NCBI RefSeq assembly: GCF_963676475.1
Contig: NZ_OY781106.1
Coordinates: 930,001-994,000, forward strand
Direction: 5' to 3'
Source of the DNA: an uncultured Celeribacter sp.
Lineage (GTDB): Bacteria > Pseudomonadota > Alphaproteobacteria > Rhodobacterales > Rhodobacteraceae
Length of the DNA: 64,000 nucleotides
Part shown: one piece after another, positions 16,092-24,333 of the stretch
Layout: each line of letters starts with the position of its first letter
Position numbering within the stretch: position 1 is the stretch's first letter
Position numbers and translations under genes: made by a program
The notes under the pieces: generated by a model
What the model saw: the letters and a program-made list of their open reading frames with translations, nothing else
Database searches by the model: none
What the model was told of the DNA's origin: nothing

Positions 16092-16676
16092 TTACATCTC
16101 CAGCTCGGTGTCCCAGTAGAGATAATCCATCCAACTTTCGTGCAAATGCCCCGGCGGGAATTTGCGGCCGATGTTGCGCAGCTGTTCGGCCCCCGGTGCA
16201 CGCGGCGGTTTGCGCAGGTTCATATGCGCCTGTTGCAGCGACTTCGACCCCTTCTTGAGATTGCACGGCACACAGGCCGCCACGATGTTTTCCCAGGACG
16301 TCACACCGCCCCGCGCCCGCGGGATCACATGGTCAAAGGTCAACTCGCCCTTCGAGCCGCAATACTGGCAACAAAATTCGTCCCTCAAAAACAAATTAAA
16401 GCGCGTGAAGGCCACGCGCTTTTGAGGTTTCACATAATCTTTGAGGACGACGACCGAAGGAATTCTGATCTTGCAACTCGGGCTGTGCACGTAGTCGTCA
16501 TATTCGGCGACAATATCGACCCGGTCGAGAAACACCGCCTTGATCGCCTCCTGCCAGGGCCAAAGCGACAGCGGATAATAGGACAAGGGTCGGTAATCCG
16601 CGTTAAGCACAAGCGCCGGATGCGCCCGCGTCGCGTTGGGTTGTCTGACAAAATCCGTCCTGAAATTTCCGTCCAT
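16092..16676 (-). CDS. HNH endonuclease
   Basis: A 194-aa HNH nuclease. The zinc-binding CQYC knuckle, then ELTFDHVIPRARGG with the catalytic His, then NIVAACVPCNLKKGSKS, make a complete HNH motif. The N-terminal region (HPALVLNADYRPLSYYPLSL) is a lineage-conserved module found with a stand-alone HNH domain in many alphaproteobacteria. The ATG start was preferred to an upstream GTG at 16727 because it fits the family N-terminus as I recall it. It is not next to phage or restriction genes. Biological role unclear. Confidence 0.88.
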   Translation of the reverse strand: MDGNFRTDFVRQPNATRAHPALVLNADYRPLSYYPLSLWPWQEAIKAVFLDRVDIVAEYDDYVHSPSCKIRIPSVVVLKDYVKPQKRVAFTRFNLFLRDEFCCQYCGSKGELTFDHVIPRARGGVTSWENIVAACVPCNLKKGSKSLQQAHMNLRKPPRAPGAEQLRNIGRKFPPGHLHESWMDYLYWDTELEM

Positions 16677-16844
16677 CTGCGTGCCTGCTCCGTCCACTGA
16701 TCTGTCGTGATCAAGGACGGGAGCCACCCCGCCCCGATATCATCTTTCACTATATATCGCGGCTTAAACCTGACAAGCCCCTGTATATGTGAAGGTCTCG
16801 CTCTGTTCTCTACAGCGCTTTCGTGACGTCGATATGACGCCTCT

Positions 16845-18473
16845 TTAAGCAGCATCTAGCGCGATTTCGCGAAAAGACCCCAAATTTTGAACAAAAGACG
16901 GATCGTGCGACACCAAAATCAACGCCCCACCCCATTGGGACAGCCCCGTTTCCAGCGCCTCGATGGCGTCCAGATCAAGGTGATTGCTCGGCTCATCCAA
17001 AAGCAACAATGGCGCCGGATCATCCCCCGCGCCCATCAGCGCAATCGCGGCCCGAAGCCTCTCGCCGCCCGAAAGCGCCTCGGCGGGCTTTTCTGCGGCA
17101 TCGCCGCGAAACCCCGCACGCGCAAGGGCGGCGCGGATGTCGGCAGGGCTCAAATCAGCGTGCTCATGCTGTGCCACCTCCAAAAGCGTCCCCGTCCCAT
17201 GCAATCCACCGGATTGATCCAGCCGCATGACTTTAGTCTGGCGCAGAACCCGCCCCGCAACGGGGGTAATCTCGCCTGTCATGCCGCGCAACAGCGTCGA
17301 TTTTCCGGCCCCGTTCGGCCCTTTGAGCCAAATCCGCTCCGGCCCGGTGATCGAGAAACTCACCGGGCCGATCCGGTGATCTCCCATTTCGAAACAGGCC
17401 TCATCCAGCTCCAGAACCCCTTTTGAACCGGGCAGGTTCACCGCCGGAAAACGCATCGCCACCGGCGTGATCGTCTCGATCCGTTGCAACAGGGCCTCGC
17501 GATCCGCAGTCAGCCCGCTCGCCCGGCGTTCTTCGGCGCGCAAACGCCCGCCGGAGCTGCGTTCCGCGCCTTCCTTGGCCTTGTCCAAAAGCATCTTCGA
17601 TTGCGACCCATCGCGCAGTTTCTTGCCCTGTCGTGCCCGGCGCTCTTGGCGGGCCTGCGCCTCTCGGGCGTGGGATTTTTGCTGTTTCAGATCACGCTCC
17701 GCCCGCCCCAAGGCCTGCGTAAGCCGCGCGCGTTCGGCCTCACGCGCGGAGGCATAGGCCGACCATCCGCCGCCCGTCACCGAGATAGAGCCATCCGGTT
17801 CCAGCGCCACGATCCGGTCCATATGCTCCAAGAGCGCACGGTCGTGGCTTGCGATCAGGATCAGGCCTTTATGCTGCGCCAGTGCAGACATCAGCCCCGC
17901 GCGCGCATCGAGATCGAGCGCGTTGGTCGGCTCGTCCAAAAGCAAAATTTCAGGTGGATCGAAAAACAGCGCCGCGAGCGCCGCCCGCAATTGCTGCCCG
18001 CCGGAAAGCGTTCCGATAGGGCGATCCAGGGCCCAATCCGAGAGGCCGAAACGGTCCAACTGGGCGTGAATGCGCTCTTCCAACCCCCAATCGACGGCTT
18101 CGAACGGACCAGACGTGGCCTCGCCCCTTTGAGCGCGGCGCAGATCGGCCAAACCCTCCGTCATCCCAAAGAGATCACAGAGCAACGCCTGAGGGTCGGG
18201 CGTCTGATCCAACAGTCGCACAGCACCGGATCGGATCACCTCACCGGTGACCAGAGGCGGGCCCACCTGTCCCGCGATAAATTTCAGAAGCGTGGATTTC
18301 CCTGAGCCGTTCCGCCCGACAAGACCGGTCACACCCGGCCCTAGGGTCAGGTCAAAACCAGAAGCTTGTCCAGAAACTCCGTTGGATCCGGGCGCCTTAG
18401 CGGCGCTTGCGGCGGTCCTCAACACGGATGCGGATAGGGAGACGTTGCTCAGACGGAGCAGACATGAGGGCAT
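16845..18473 (-). CDS. ABC-F family ATP-binding protein
   Basis: A 542-aa protein with two ATP-binding cassettes and no membrane domain, the ABC-F layout of ribosome-associated ATPases. Cassette 1 has GRNGSGKSTLLKF, the signature LSGGQQLRAALAA and DEPTNALDLDAR. Cassette 2 has GPNGAGKSTLLRG, LSGGERLRAAIAL and DEPSNHLDLDA. Between them lies a charged, Arg/Lys/Glu-rich linker of roughly 100 residues. The first 25 codons overlap a small ORF in another frame that has a much stronger ribosome-binding site. The start is kept because LLRLSNVSLS is the usual beginning of cassette 1. Confidence 0.88.
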   Translation of the reverse strand: MPSCLLRLSNVSLSASVLRTAASAAKAPGSNGVSGQASGFDLTLGPGVTGLVGRNGSGKSTLLKFIAGQVGPPLVTGEVIRSGAVRLLDQTPDPQALLCDLFGMTEGLADLRRAQRGEATSGPFEAVDWGLEERIHAQLDRFGLSDWALDRPIGTLSGGQQLRAALAALFFDPPEILLLDEPTNALDLDARAGLMSALAQHKGLILIASHDRALLEHMDRIVALEPDGSISVTGGGWSAYASAREAERARLTQALGRAERDLKQQKSHAREAQARQERRARQGKKLRDGSQSKMLLDKAKEGAERSSGGRLRAEERRASGLTADREALLQRIETITPVAMRFPAVNLPGSKGVLELDEACFEMGDHRIGPVSFSITGPERIWLKGPNGAGKSTLLRGMTGEITPVAGRVLRQTKVMRLDQSGGLHGTGTLLEVAQHEHADLSPADIRAALARAGFRGDAAEKPAEALSGGERLRAAIALMGAGDDPAPLLLLDEPSNHLDLDAIEALETGLSQWGGALILVSHDPSFVQNLGSFREIALDAA

Positions 18474-18531
18474 AGCTCACCATGACACCAATTGCAGCAA
18501 AAGCGATTGCGGTCATCACGATCATGTCCAT
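18397..18531 (-). CDS. Small membrane protein overlapping the ABC-F start (44 aa)
   Basis: An ATG with TAGGAGGGC 6 nt upstream opens a 44-codon frame. The product begins MDMIVMTAIAFAAIGVMV, a single predicted membrane segment, and ends in a basic tail (IRVEDRRKRR). It overlaps the first 25 codons of the ABC-F gene in a different frame, so its translation could reinitiate into or regulate the ABC-F gene. No family is recognised. The strong ribosome-binding site and good promoter support translation; conservation has not been checked. Confidence 0.5.
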   Translation of the reverse strand: MDMIVMTAIAFAAIGVMVSYALMSAPSEQRLPIRIRVEDRRKRR

Positions 18532-18547
18532 GGGGTAGCCCTCCTAG

Positions 18548-18587
18548 TTACATGTAAATTAGGTAACACTCCAAAACCGATGGTCAA
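18548..18587 (-). promoter_or_regulatory. Promoter and TTACATGTAA palindrome upstream of the small ORF / ABC-F gene
   Basis: On the minus strand TTGACC (18587-18582) and TACCTA (18565-18560) are separated by 16 bp. A perfect 10-bp palindrome TTACATGTAA (18548-18557) follows, near the expected transcription start, and could be an operator. Confidence 0.4.
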
Positions 18588-18674
18588 GTGGATTGCGAGA
18601 GGATTGCGCAAAAAAGCGAGGTCTTGCCTAATTTTTGCCAAATTTCTTGAGCCGCCACGCAATTTTACCTTACG

Positions 18675-19343
18675 TCACGCCTCTTCGTAACCGAGATTTT
18701 TGCGCAGAAACGCCAAGGCGACCCCAAGACCGTCCGGCGAAATCCCATGCCCCGTGCCGCGCATGATATGGGCGTAGGTCTCAAAACCCGCAGCTTGCAG
18801 CGCCTGCCCCGCCTCAGGCAGCGATTGCGGCGGCACCACCTGGTCTTCGTCACCATGAATCAGCAGCACGGGCATTTTCACCTGCATCTCGTCTTCGAGC
18901 ATTTCGGGCTCCAGCAAACGCCCGGAAAAGCCCACCACACAGGACATTGCCTCCTCACGCCGCGGCGCGACATGGAGCGACATCATCGTGCCCTGAGAAA
19001 AGCCCAAAAGCGCGATCTGATCGGGTTCAAAGCCGTAGTCCACCATGATCGTGTCGAGATAATCGTTCAGCTCATCGACCGCACGAAGCATACCCGCACG
19101 GGCCTCTTCCTCGCTTGATCCGTCGATCCAGGGGATCGGAAACCATTGATAGCCCATCGGATTTCCGATGCAGCGTTCTGGCGCATCGGGCGCAAAGAAC
19201 ATCGTGTCGGGCATGTGTTCGGACAGAGGATCGGCCAGCCCCAAAAGATCGTTGGCGTCAGCCCCATAGCCATGCAGGAAAATCACCGCAGAGCCCGCGC
19301 GCCCTGACAGGCTGTCGCGTGTGTGGTTGGTCAGTTCGGACAT
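18675..19343 (-). CDS. Alpha/beta-hydrolase, phospholipase/carboxylesterase family
   Basis: A 222-aa cytosolic esterase of the family that includes acyl-protein thioesterases. It has the oxyanion motif FLHGYGADANDLLG, nucleophile Ser116 in LLGFSQGTM, Asp167 in HGDEDQVVPP and His199 in RGTGHGIS, so the catalytic triad is complete. The natural substrate is unknown. The upstream glycosylase gene ends 3 bp before its ATG, so the two are cotranscribed. Confidence 0.9.
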   Translation of the reverse strand: MSELTNHTRDSLSGRAGSAVIFLHGYGADANDLLGLADPLSEHMPDTMFFAPDAPERCIGNPMGYQWFPIPWIDGSSEEEARAGMLRAVDELNDYLDTIMVDYGFEPDQIALLGFSQGTMMSLHVAPRREEAMSCVVGFSGRLLEPEMLEDEMQVKMPVLLIHGDEDQVVPPQSLPEAGQALQAAGFETYAHIMRGTGHGISPDGLGVALAFLRKNLGYEEA

Positions 19344-19346
19344 GGT

Positions 19347-19973
19347 CTAGCGCACCCCTTCGCGTTGCTTTGCCACATGGTAGTAAGCCCAAAGCGCGCG
19401 TGCCGCAACCGCGCGCCACGGGGACCACTTTTCGGCCATGTGCCGCAGGGCACGCTCTTTCGGGCGCTCAGGCAGCTCGAACAGGAGACGTGCGGCCTCT
19501 TGCAGCGCCAGATCGCCCGGCGCAAAGACATCCGCGTGACCCAGAGAAAACATGGCGTAGATCTCCGCCGTCCAGACACCGATGCCGGGCACTTGCGTGA
19601 GGGTTGCGACGACTTCTTCGGTCGGGGCCTCTCTCAGCGCGCGGTAATCAATCCGCGCCTCGGCCAGCGCTTTGGCGTATCGCACCTTCTGGCGCGAGAG
19701 ACCGCAGACGCGCAACTCGTCTTCCGTGGCCCAAAGCACCTTGCGCGGCCCGGTGAGTTTTGCGGCTTTCATCCGGCGCCAGATGCCATTGGCGGCGGCG
19801 ACCGAGATTTGCTGGCTGACGATGGCGGCCAGAAGCTCTTCGAACCCGTCCTTGCGACGGCGCAAAGGCAAAGGTCCGGTGAGGCGCAGCGCTTCGGCAA
19901 AACGCGGGTCAGAGGCGGCCAGATGCGCCGCCCCTTCCGCCACATCGGCGTCACAGGTGATGATCCGCCTCAT
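19347..19973 (-). CDS. DNA-3-methyladenine glycosylase II (AlkA-type, HhH-GPD)
   Basis: A 208-aa base-excision repair glycosylase that removes alkylated purines. It shows the conserved EELLAAIVSQQISVAAA, the helix-hairpin-helix LTQVPGIGVWTAEIYAMF and the Gly/Pro-Asp loop VFAPGDLALQEA with the likely catalytic Asp154. It lacks the N-terminal extra domain of E. coli AlkA, as is common for the shorter bacterial forms. It is followed after 3 bp by the esterase gene and preceded after 10 bp by the CobK-like gene. Confidence 0.9.
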   Translation of the reverse strand: MRRIITCDADVAEGAAHLAASDPRFAEALRLTGPLPLRRRKDGFEELLAAIVSQQISVAAANGIWRRMKAAKLTGPRKVLWATEDELRVCGLSRQKVRYAKALAEARIDYRALREAPTEEVVATLTQVPGIGVWTAEIYAMFSLGHADVFAPGDLALQEAARLLFELPERPKERALRHMAEKWSPWRAVAARALWAYYHVAKQREGVR

Positions 19974-19983
19974 GATCGTGCCA

Positions 19984-20589
19984 TCACATCATCTGGCCCG
20001 AGACCATAGCGTGGCTCTCGGCCCATTCCAACGCATCCAAAAGATGTTCGCGCCGGGTGGCACCCGGAGGCGGCGGACAGGTCAGAAAGGCGACGTTGAT
20101 CGACCGCTCCCGCGCCGCCTCCAAAAGCCCGCGATGGCTTTCGGTGCCAAAGACCACAAGCCAATCCGTGGGCCGATCGCCCAGAACCTCCCCCGACAAA
20201 ACGGACAGCTCCCGCCCCGGCAGCACCGCCGCGATCCGGTCGTGCAGACGCGGCTCAGAACAGGTCACGCGCGCGTCTTCTGGGATCAGTGCCGCAAGGG
20301 CACCGGGGTCAGAAACCGCCTGCCACATATCGCCGGGACGCGAGCGCAAAGACGCCCGCTCAAACCGCAGATACGGCAGGCCACGCGCCTCGCTCAGCGC
20401 GACACTTTCCGCCGTCAGATCGGAACAGGCGGGGCTGGCGTCGATCACGGCCGTCACCTCTTCGCCTGCGATCACACTCTCCAAAGGCTCCGCCTCCTCG
20501 GGCATTCGCACCAGCGCCTTGATCCCGGCCTCACGCAGATGATCCGCGAGATTGCGCGCCTCGATCGTGCCAGCCAGAAGTAAGATCAT
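19984..20589 (-). CDS. Precorrin-6A reductase-like protein (CobK/CbiJ family)
   Basis: The N-terminus MILLLAGTIEARNLADHL matches the CobK/CbiJ nucleotide-binding start, and VIDASPACSDLTAESVALS followed by LPYLRFERA fits the family. CobK reduces precorrin-6A with NADPH during corrin ring synthesis. At 201 aa it is shorter than the usual 240-260. Its head-to-head position with cobA supports a tetrapyrrole role. No other cobalamin-ring genes are in the window, so it may be a divergent paralogue rather than the pathway enzyme. Confidence 0.7.
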   Translation of the reverse strand: MILLLAGTIEARNLADHLREAGIKALVRMPEEAEPLESVIAGEEVTAVIDASPACSDLTAESVALSEARGLPYLRFERASLRSRPGDMWQAVSDPGALAALIPEDARVTCSEPRLHDRIAAVLPGRELSVLSGEVLGDRPTDWLVVFGTESHRGLLEAARERSINVAFLTCPPPPGATRREHLLDALEWAESHAMVSGQMM

Positions 20590-20708
20590 CTTTCGCTTTC
20601 CCTTTATAATGTGCAGAAGTCATGCGCGATCTGCGGGTATTTGTCAGCCCCAGTTCGGCCCCAAACCGATGGTTTGCACAAGTTTCGGCCCGTGATGACC
20701 GATCTGTC

Positions 20709-20745
20709 GTTTCCGCACAATCACGGAAACAAACACGGAAACAAA
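20709..20745. promoter_or_regulatory. Inverted plus tandem repeat in the cobK-like/cobA intergenic region
   Basis: GTTTCCG (20709-20715) and CGGAAAC (20724-20730) form a dyad with 8-bp spacer. The right arm belongs to a 12-bp unit CACGGAAACAAA repeated exactly in tandem (20722-20733, 20734-20745). It ends about 40 bp before cobA and is a candidate binding site controlling the divergent pair. Confidence 0.5.
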
Positions 20746-20785
20746 GTCGCTTTCCTGCTCAACCTCGCTGCGTCATAAAAGGGGC

Positions 20786-21640
20786 ATGACAGAATCGACC
20801 CTCACCCTGCCCTCCGGCGACTGGCCCACATTAGAACCCGGCTGGGTTTGGCTTTGCGGCGCGGGGCCGGGCGATCCCGGTTTGATGACGCTACACGCGG
20901 TGCATGCGCTGCGCGAGGCCGATGTGATTGTCTATGACGCGCTGGTCTCGAAAGAGATTTTGAGCTGGGCCAGCCCGGAGACCGAGATGGTCTATGCCGG
21001 CAAACGCGGTGGCAAACCCTCGGCCAAACAGGCGGATATTTCACTGCACCTCGTCGATCTGGCCAAGGCCGGAAAACGCGTATTGCGGCTCAAAGGCGGC
21101 GATCCTTTCGTCTTTGGCCGCGGCGGCGAAGAGGCGCAGACGCTCATTCAGCACGGCGTGCCGGTGCGCATCATTCCGGGCATTTCGGCAGGCATCGGCG
21201 GGCTGGCGTATGCGGGCATTCCGGTGACGCATCGCGATGTGAACCAGGCCGTCACCTTTGTCACCGGCCACGACAAAACCGGTGCCGCAACCCAGCTCGA
21301 TTGGGCCGCCATGGGACGTGCGGCGGGGGTTTTGGTGATCTACATGGGCATGAAACACGCGCCCACCATCCGCGAAGGTCTTTTGGCCGCCGGTCGTCCC
21401 GAAGATGAACCCGTCGCCGTGGTCTCGCAGGCAACGACGCCGGATCAGCGGGTGATTGAAACCACGCTGGGCGCCATGGTCGAGGACATCGACGCCGCCG
21501 CGATGGAGCCGCCTGCGATTATTTGCATCGGGCGGGCCGTGTTGATGCGGCAGGTGCTCGATTGGCAGGCGCTCATGCGGGGCGAGGCGCCGCGCGATCT
21601 CGACCCTTTGAGGCGTGGCAAACCGGCGCAAGAGGGCTAA
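20786..21640 (+). CDS. cobA: Uroporphyrinogen-III C-methyltransferase
   Basis: Methylates uroporphyrinogen III at C2 and C7 to precorrin-2, the branch point to siroheme and cobalamin. The 284-aa SUMT-type protein shows GAGPGDPGLMTLHAVHALR, VYDALVSKEIL, KRGGKPSAKQADI, RLKGGDPFVFGRGGEE and GIPVTHRDV. There is no fused CysG dehydrogenase domain. AAAAGGGGC precedes the ATG. The divergent gene is CobK-like. Confidence 0.94.
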   Translation: MTESTLTLPSGDWPTLEPGWVWLCGAGPGDPGLMTLHAVHALREADVIVYDALVSKEILSWASPETEMVYAGKRGGKPSAKQADISLHLVDLAKAGKRVLRLKGGDPFVFGRGGEEAQTLIQHGVPVRIIPGISAGIGGLAYAGIPVTHRDVNQAVTFVTGHDKTGAATQLDWAAMGRAAGVLVIYMGMKHAPTIREGLLAAGRPEDEPVAVVSQATTPDQRVIETTLGAMVEDIDAAAMEPPAIICIGRAVLMRQVLDWQALMRGEAPRDLDPLRRGKPAQEG

Positions 21641-21777
21641 ACCCTCACGCCCCCTACCTATAACTCGCCGCGCGTGAGACGTTTTTGCACAGCCGCCCCT
21701 GAAGAACGTGGGTTCTCAGACCGCGCCTCTGTCGCTAAACGCTATACGACACATTCAAGAACGCGCACGAGACACAG

Positions 21778-22995
21778 ATGACCGACCTGCCCCTCACGGA
21801 CACCTCCAAAGCCCGCCGCAACGTGATGATCCTCGTGATGGCGCAGGCTTTCCTCGGCGCGCAGATGTCGATGATTTTCACCATCGCGGGGCTCGCCGGG
21901 CAATCTCTGGCCGCGAACCTCTGCTTTGCCACACTGCCGATTTCGGCCACCGTTCTGGGCTCGATGCTGGCCGCCACGCCTCTGTCCGGCATCATGCAGA
22001 AATACGGCCGCCGCGTCGGCTTTTGGATCGGCACAGGCTCGGGCACTGTGGGCGCGGGCATAGGCGCCTTTGCCCTGATGCAGCAGAATTTCTGGCTCTT
22101 CGTCATCGGAGGCCTCTTCACCGGCGTGTATCAATCCTCGCAGGGCTTCTTCCGTTTCGCCGCCACCGACACCGCCGACGAGGCGTTCAAACCGAAAGCA
22201 ATCTCCTATGTTCTGGCGGGCGGTCTGGCCTCGGCCATCATCGGGCCGCAGCTTGTCAAAGTGACGTCGCAAGCCATGGTCGTGCCCTTCCTCGGGACCT
22301 ATCTGGCGGTGATCGTGATCAACCTCGTGGGCTCTTTTCTGTTCCTCTTCCTCGACATCCCGAAGCCGCCGGTCTCGACCCATGATCACCTGATCGGGCG
22401 CTCGCGGATGGAATTGCTCAAAACCCCGCGTGTCGCCGTGGCGATCATCGTCGCCATGGTCTCCTACGCGCTGATGAACCTCGTGATGACCTCGACACCG
22501 CTCGCTGTCGTCGGCTGTGGCTTTGAACAAAACACCGCCGCCGATGTGGTCTCCGCCCACGTTTTGGCGATGTTCGTCCCGTCTTTTTTCACCGGCTTCC
22601 TGATCTCGAAATTCGGCGTCGAACGCATCATGGCGACGGGTCTCGTCATCCTCGCGGCGGCAGGCATCGTCGGTATGATCGGCGTCGATCTTGAGAATTT
22701 CTTCGTCGCGCTGATCCTCTTGGGCATCGGCTGGAACTTTGGCTTCATCGGTGCGACCGCCATGCTGTCCTCTGCCCATGAGCCCTCCGAGCGCGGTCGG
22801 GTGCAGGGTATGAACGACCTGATCGTCTTTGGCGGCGTGACCATGGCCTCGCTGGCCTCGGGCGGGTTGATGAACTGTTCAGGCGGCTCGGCACAAGACG
22901 GCTGGGCGGCGGTGAACCTCGCCATGGTGCCGTTTCTGACACTCGCAGGCGGCGCGCTGATCTGGCTTTGGATGCAGTCGAGAGAGCGCCTGTAA
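21778..22995 (+). CDS. Major facilitator superfamily transporter
   Basis: A 405-aa permease with about 12 hydrophobic segments. MFS features include the loop GIMQKYGRRVGFWIG after the second segment, a hydrophilic central loop near residues 193-210 (DIPKPPVSTHDHL), and a second half beginning about residue 215. SSAHEPSERGRVQGMNDL resembles the cytoplasmic loop of MFS efflux proteins. The substrate cannot be deduced. It is monocistronic and converges with trgB 13 bp away. Confidence 0.88.
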   Translation: MTDLPLTDTSKARRNVMILVMAQAFLGAQMSMIFTIAGLAGQSLAANLCFATLPISATVLGSMLAATPLSGIMQKYGRRVGFWIGTGSGTVGAGIGAFALMQQNFWLFVIGGLFTGVYQSSQGFFRFAATDTADEAFKPKAISYVLAGGLASAIIGPQLVKVTSQAMVVPFLGTYLAVIVINLVGSFLFLFLDIPKPPVSTHDHLIGRSRMELLKTPRVAVAIIVAMVSYALMNLVMTSTPLAVVGCGFEQNTAADVVSAHVLAMFVPSFFTGFLISKFGVERIMATGLVILAAAGIVGMIGVDLENFFVALILLGIGWNFGFIGATAMLSSAHEPSERGRVQGMNDLIVFGGVTMASLASGGLMNCSGGSAQDGWAAVNLAMVPFLTLAGGALIWLWMQSRERL

Positions 22996-23008
22996 GGCAC
23001 CTCTCTCC

Positions 23009-23866
23009 TTAGCCCTGCCTGATCCGCTCCCGATGCCGCGCGAGCCAAAGCGCGGACATGTAGAGCGGGCCAACATCCAACTGGCCCGCGTCACACATCG
23101 CCATCAGATCGTCGAAGGACAGGAGATAGGAGGCGATGTCCTCATGCTCGACATCGAGGCCCCCGCCACTTTGCGTGATGCCATCGGGTAGATCCGCGAG
23201 GCCGATATAAGAGGTCACATATTCGGTGATCCCGCCCGAAGACGGGTAGTATTCCGCGATCTTGTGAAGCGCGCCGATTGTGACCCCCGCTTCTTCCTCG
23301 CATTCGCGCCGCGCGGTGGCCTCGGGCCCCTCGCCCGCATCCACACGCCCCGCGATGGGCTCCAACATCCAGGGCCGTTCGTCGCCACGCGCATAGGGGC
23401 CGAACCGGAACTGTTCGATCACCAGGACCCGGTCGCGCACCGGATCATAGGGCAATACCGTGACCGCATCGGCCATGAGAAACGCCGCGCGGGTCATGTC
23501 TTTGGATTGCGTGCCATCGAACTGGCGATGTCGGATCGTGCTGTCATCGACCGCGAAGAAAAAGCTATAGGGAATGTCGCGGCGCAGCGTGGTGACATCC
23601 GCGCGCGAGACATCCGTGCGTGCGGGGCCACGCGGGCGCCCGCCCTGCCCCGCCGTCATCCGCGCCCAGGTCCGGGAGAAAATCATCGGGCGCAGCGGGC
23701 GCAACTCTTCGACGCTGCGTGTGCCGTGATAAAGCACGACCTCGCGCGCAGCCGTCGCCACAAACTCGGGCGTCAAAAAGGCCTCGTCCCCTGCCAGAAC
23801 CTCTCGCAGGAACGCGATCTCATCGGCGGTGTACTGCGCGCTCAGCGCTTTGAAAGAATCCGTCAT
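23009..23866 (-). CDS. trgB: TrgB-like NUDIX hydrolase
   Basis: A 285-aa NUDIX pyrophosphohydrolase. The NUDIX box is GRVDAGEGPEATARRECEEE followed by AGV, a complete GX5EX7REUXEEXGU motif. The C-terminal region resembles ADP-ribose pyrophosphatases (FRFGPYARGDERPWMLEPIA). In Rhodobacter sphaeroides the homologous trgA-trgB pair was reported to contribute to tellurite resistance; the reaction behind this is unknown to me. The start was placed at the ATG overlapping the trgA stop (ATGA) rather than 11 codons upstream. Confidence 0.85.
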   Translation of the reverse strand: MTDSFKALSAQYTADEIAFLREVLAGDEAFLTPEFVATAAREVVLYHGTRSVEELRPLRPMIFSRTWARMTAGQGGRPRGPARTDVSRADVTTLRRDIPYSFFFAVDDSTIRHRQFDGTQSKDMTRAAFLMADAVTVLPYDPVRDRVLVIEQFRFGPYARGDERPWMLEPIAGRVDAGEGPEATARRECEEEAGVTIGALHKIAEYYPSSGGITEYVTSYIGLADLPDGITQSGGGLDVEHEDIASYLLSFDDLMAMCDAGQLDVGPLYMSALWLARHRERIRQG

Positions 23867-24303
23867 GCCCATTTGCGCGAGGCCTTTTCCGTCAACCAAC
23901 CGCCAAAGAACCCGCCGACGATCAGGATGAACAAGACATCGGGTTTCAGCACATACATGATATATTCGCGCATCAGATCAACCATCGACATCAGGGCCTC
24001 CGTCGGGCCGCGATAGCGTTTGTCCAACGAGCGGTGGATCATGGTCTCGAAGGCGAAATAGAACACCGACCAGAAGGTCAGGATCACGGAAGACGAAAAG
24101 CCGTAGCTATAGGCCGCCGCCATCGTGTCCCCCGCGCGTCGTCCCAGAAACACCCAGCCGGTCAGAAACCCGAAGCCGCCCGCGATGAAGGACATGATCC
24201 CGTAGCGCGTGCTTTCGGGCAGGTAGTTCTTGGTCAGCTCGGCGGCGAACCAGGCCAAAAGGGCGAACCAAATGGCGGCAACGAGTTTTGCGGCTGTGGG
24301 CAT
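23863..24303 (-). CDS. trgA: TrgA-family membrane protein
   Basis: A 146-aa protein with four hydrophobic segments, beginning MPTAAKLVAAIWFALLAW. It has the family features GWVFLGRRAGDTMAAAYSYG and RYRGPTEALMSMVDL, and a C-terminal WLTEKASRKWA. TrgA homologues are linked to tellurite resistance in Rhodobacter. Its position directly ahead of, and overlapping, the NUDIX gene reproduces the trgAB arrangement. Confidence 0.82.
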   Translation of the reverse strand: MPTAAKLVAAIWFALLAWFAAELTKNYLPESTRYGIMSFIAGGFGFLTGWVFLGRRAGDTMAAAYSYGFSSSVILTFWSVFYFAFETMIHRSLDKRYRGPTEALMSMVDLMREYIMYVLKPDVLFILIVGGFFGGWLTEKASRKWA

Positions 24304-24333
24304 GTGGACCTGCTGGGCTCTGTCTGCTCGGGA

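Noticed and set aside
20590..20785. Cobalamin riboswitch upstream of cobA
   Set aside because: No B12-box-like core or long structured leader is visible; only the repeats described above are present.
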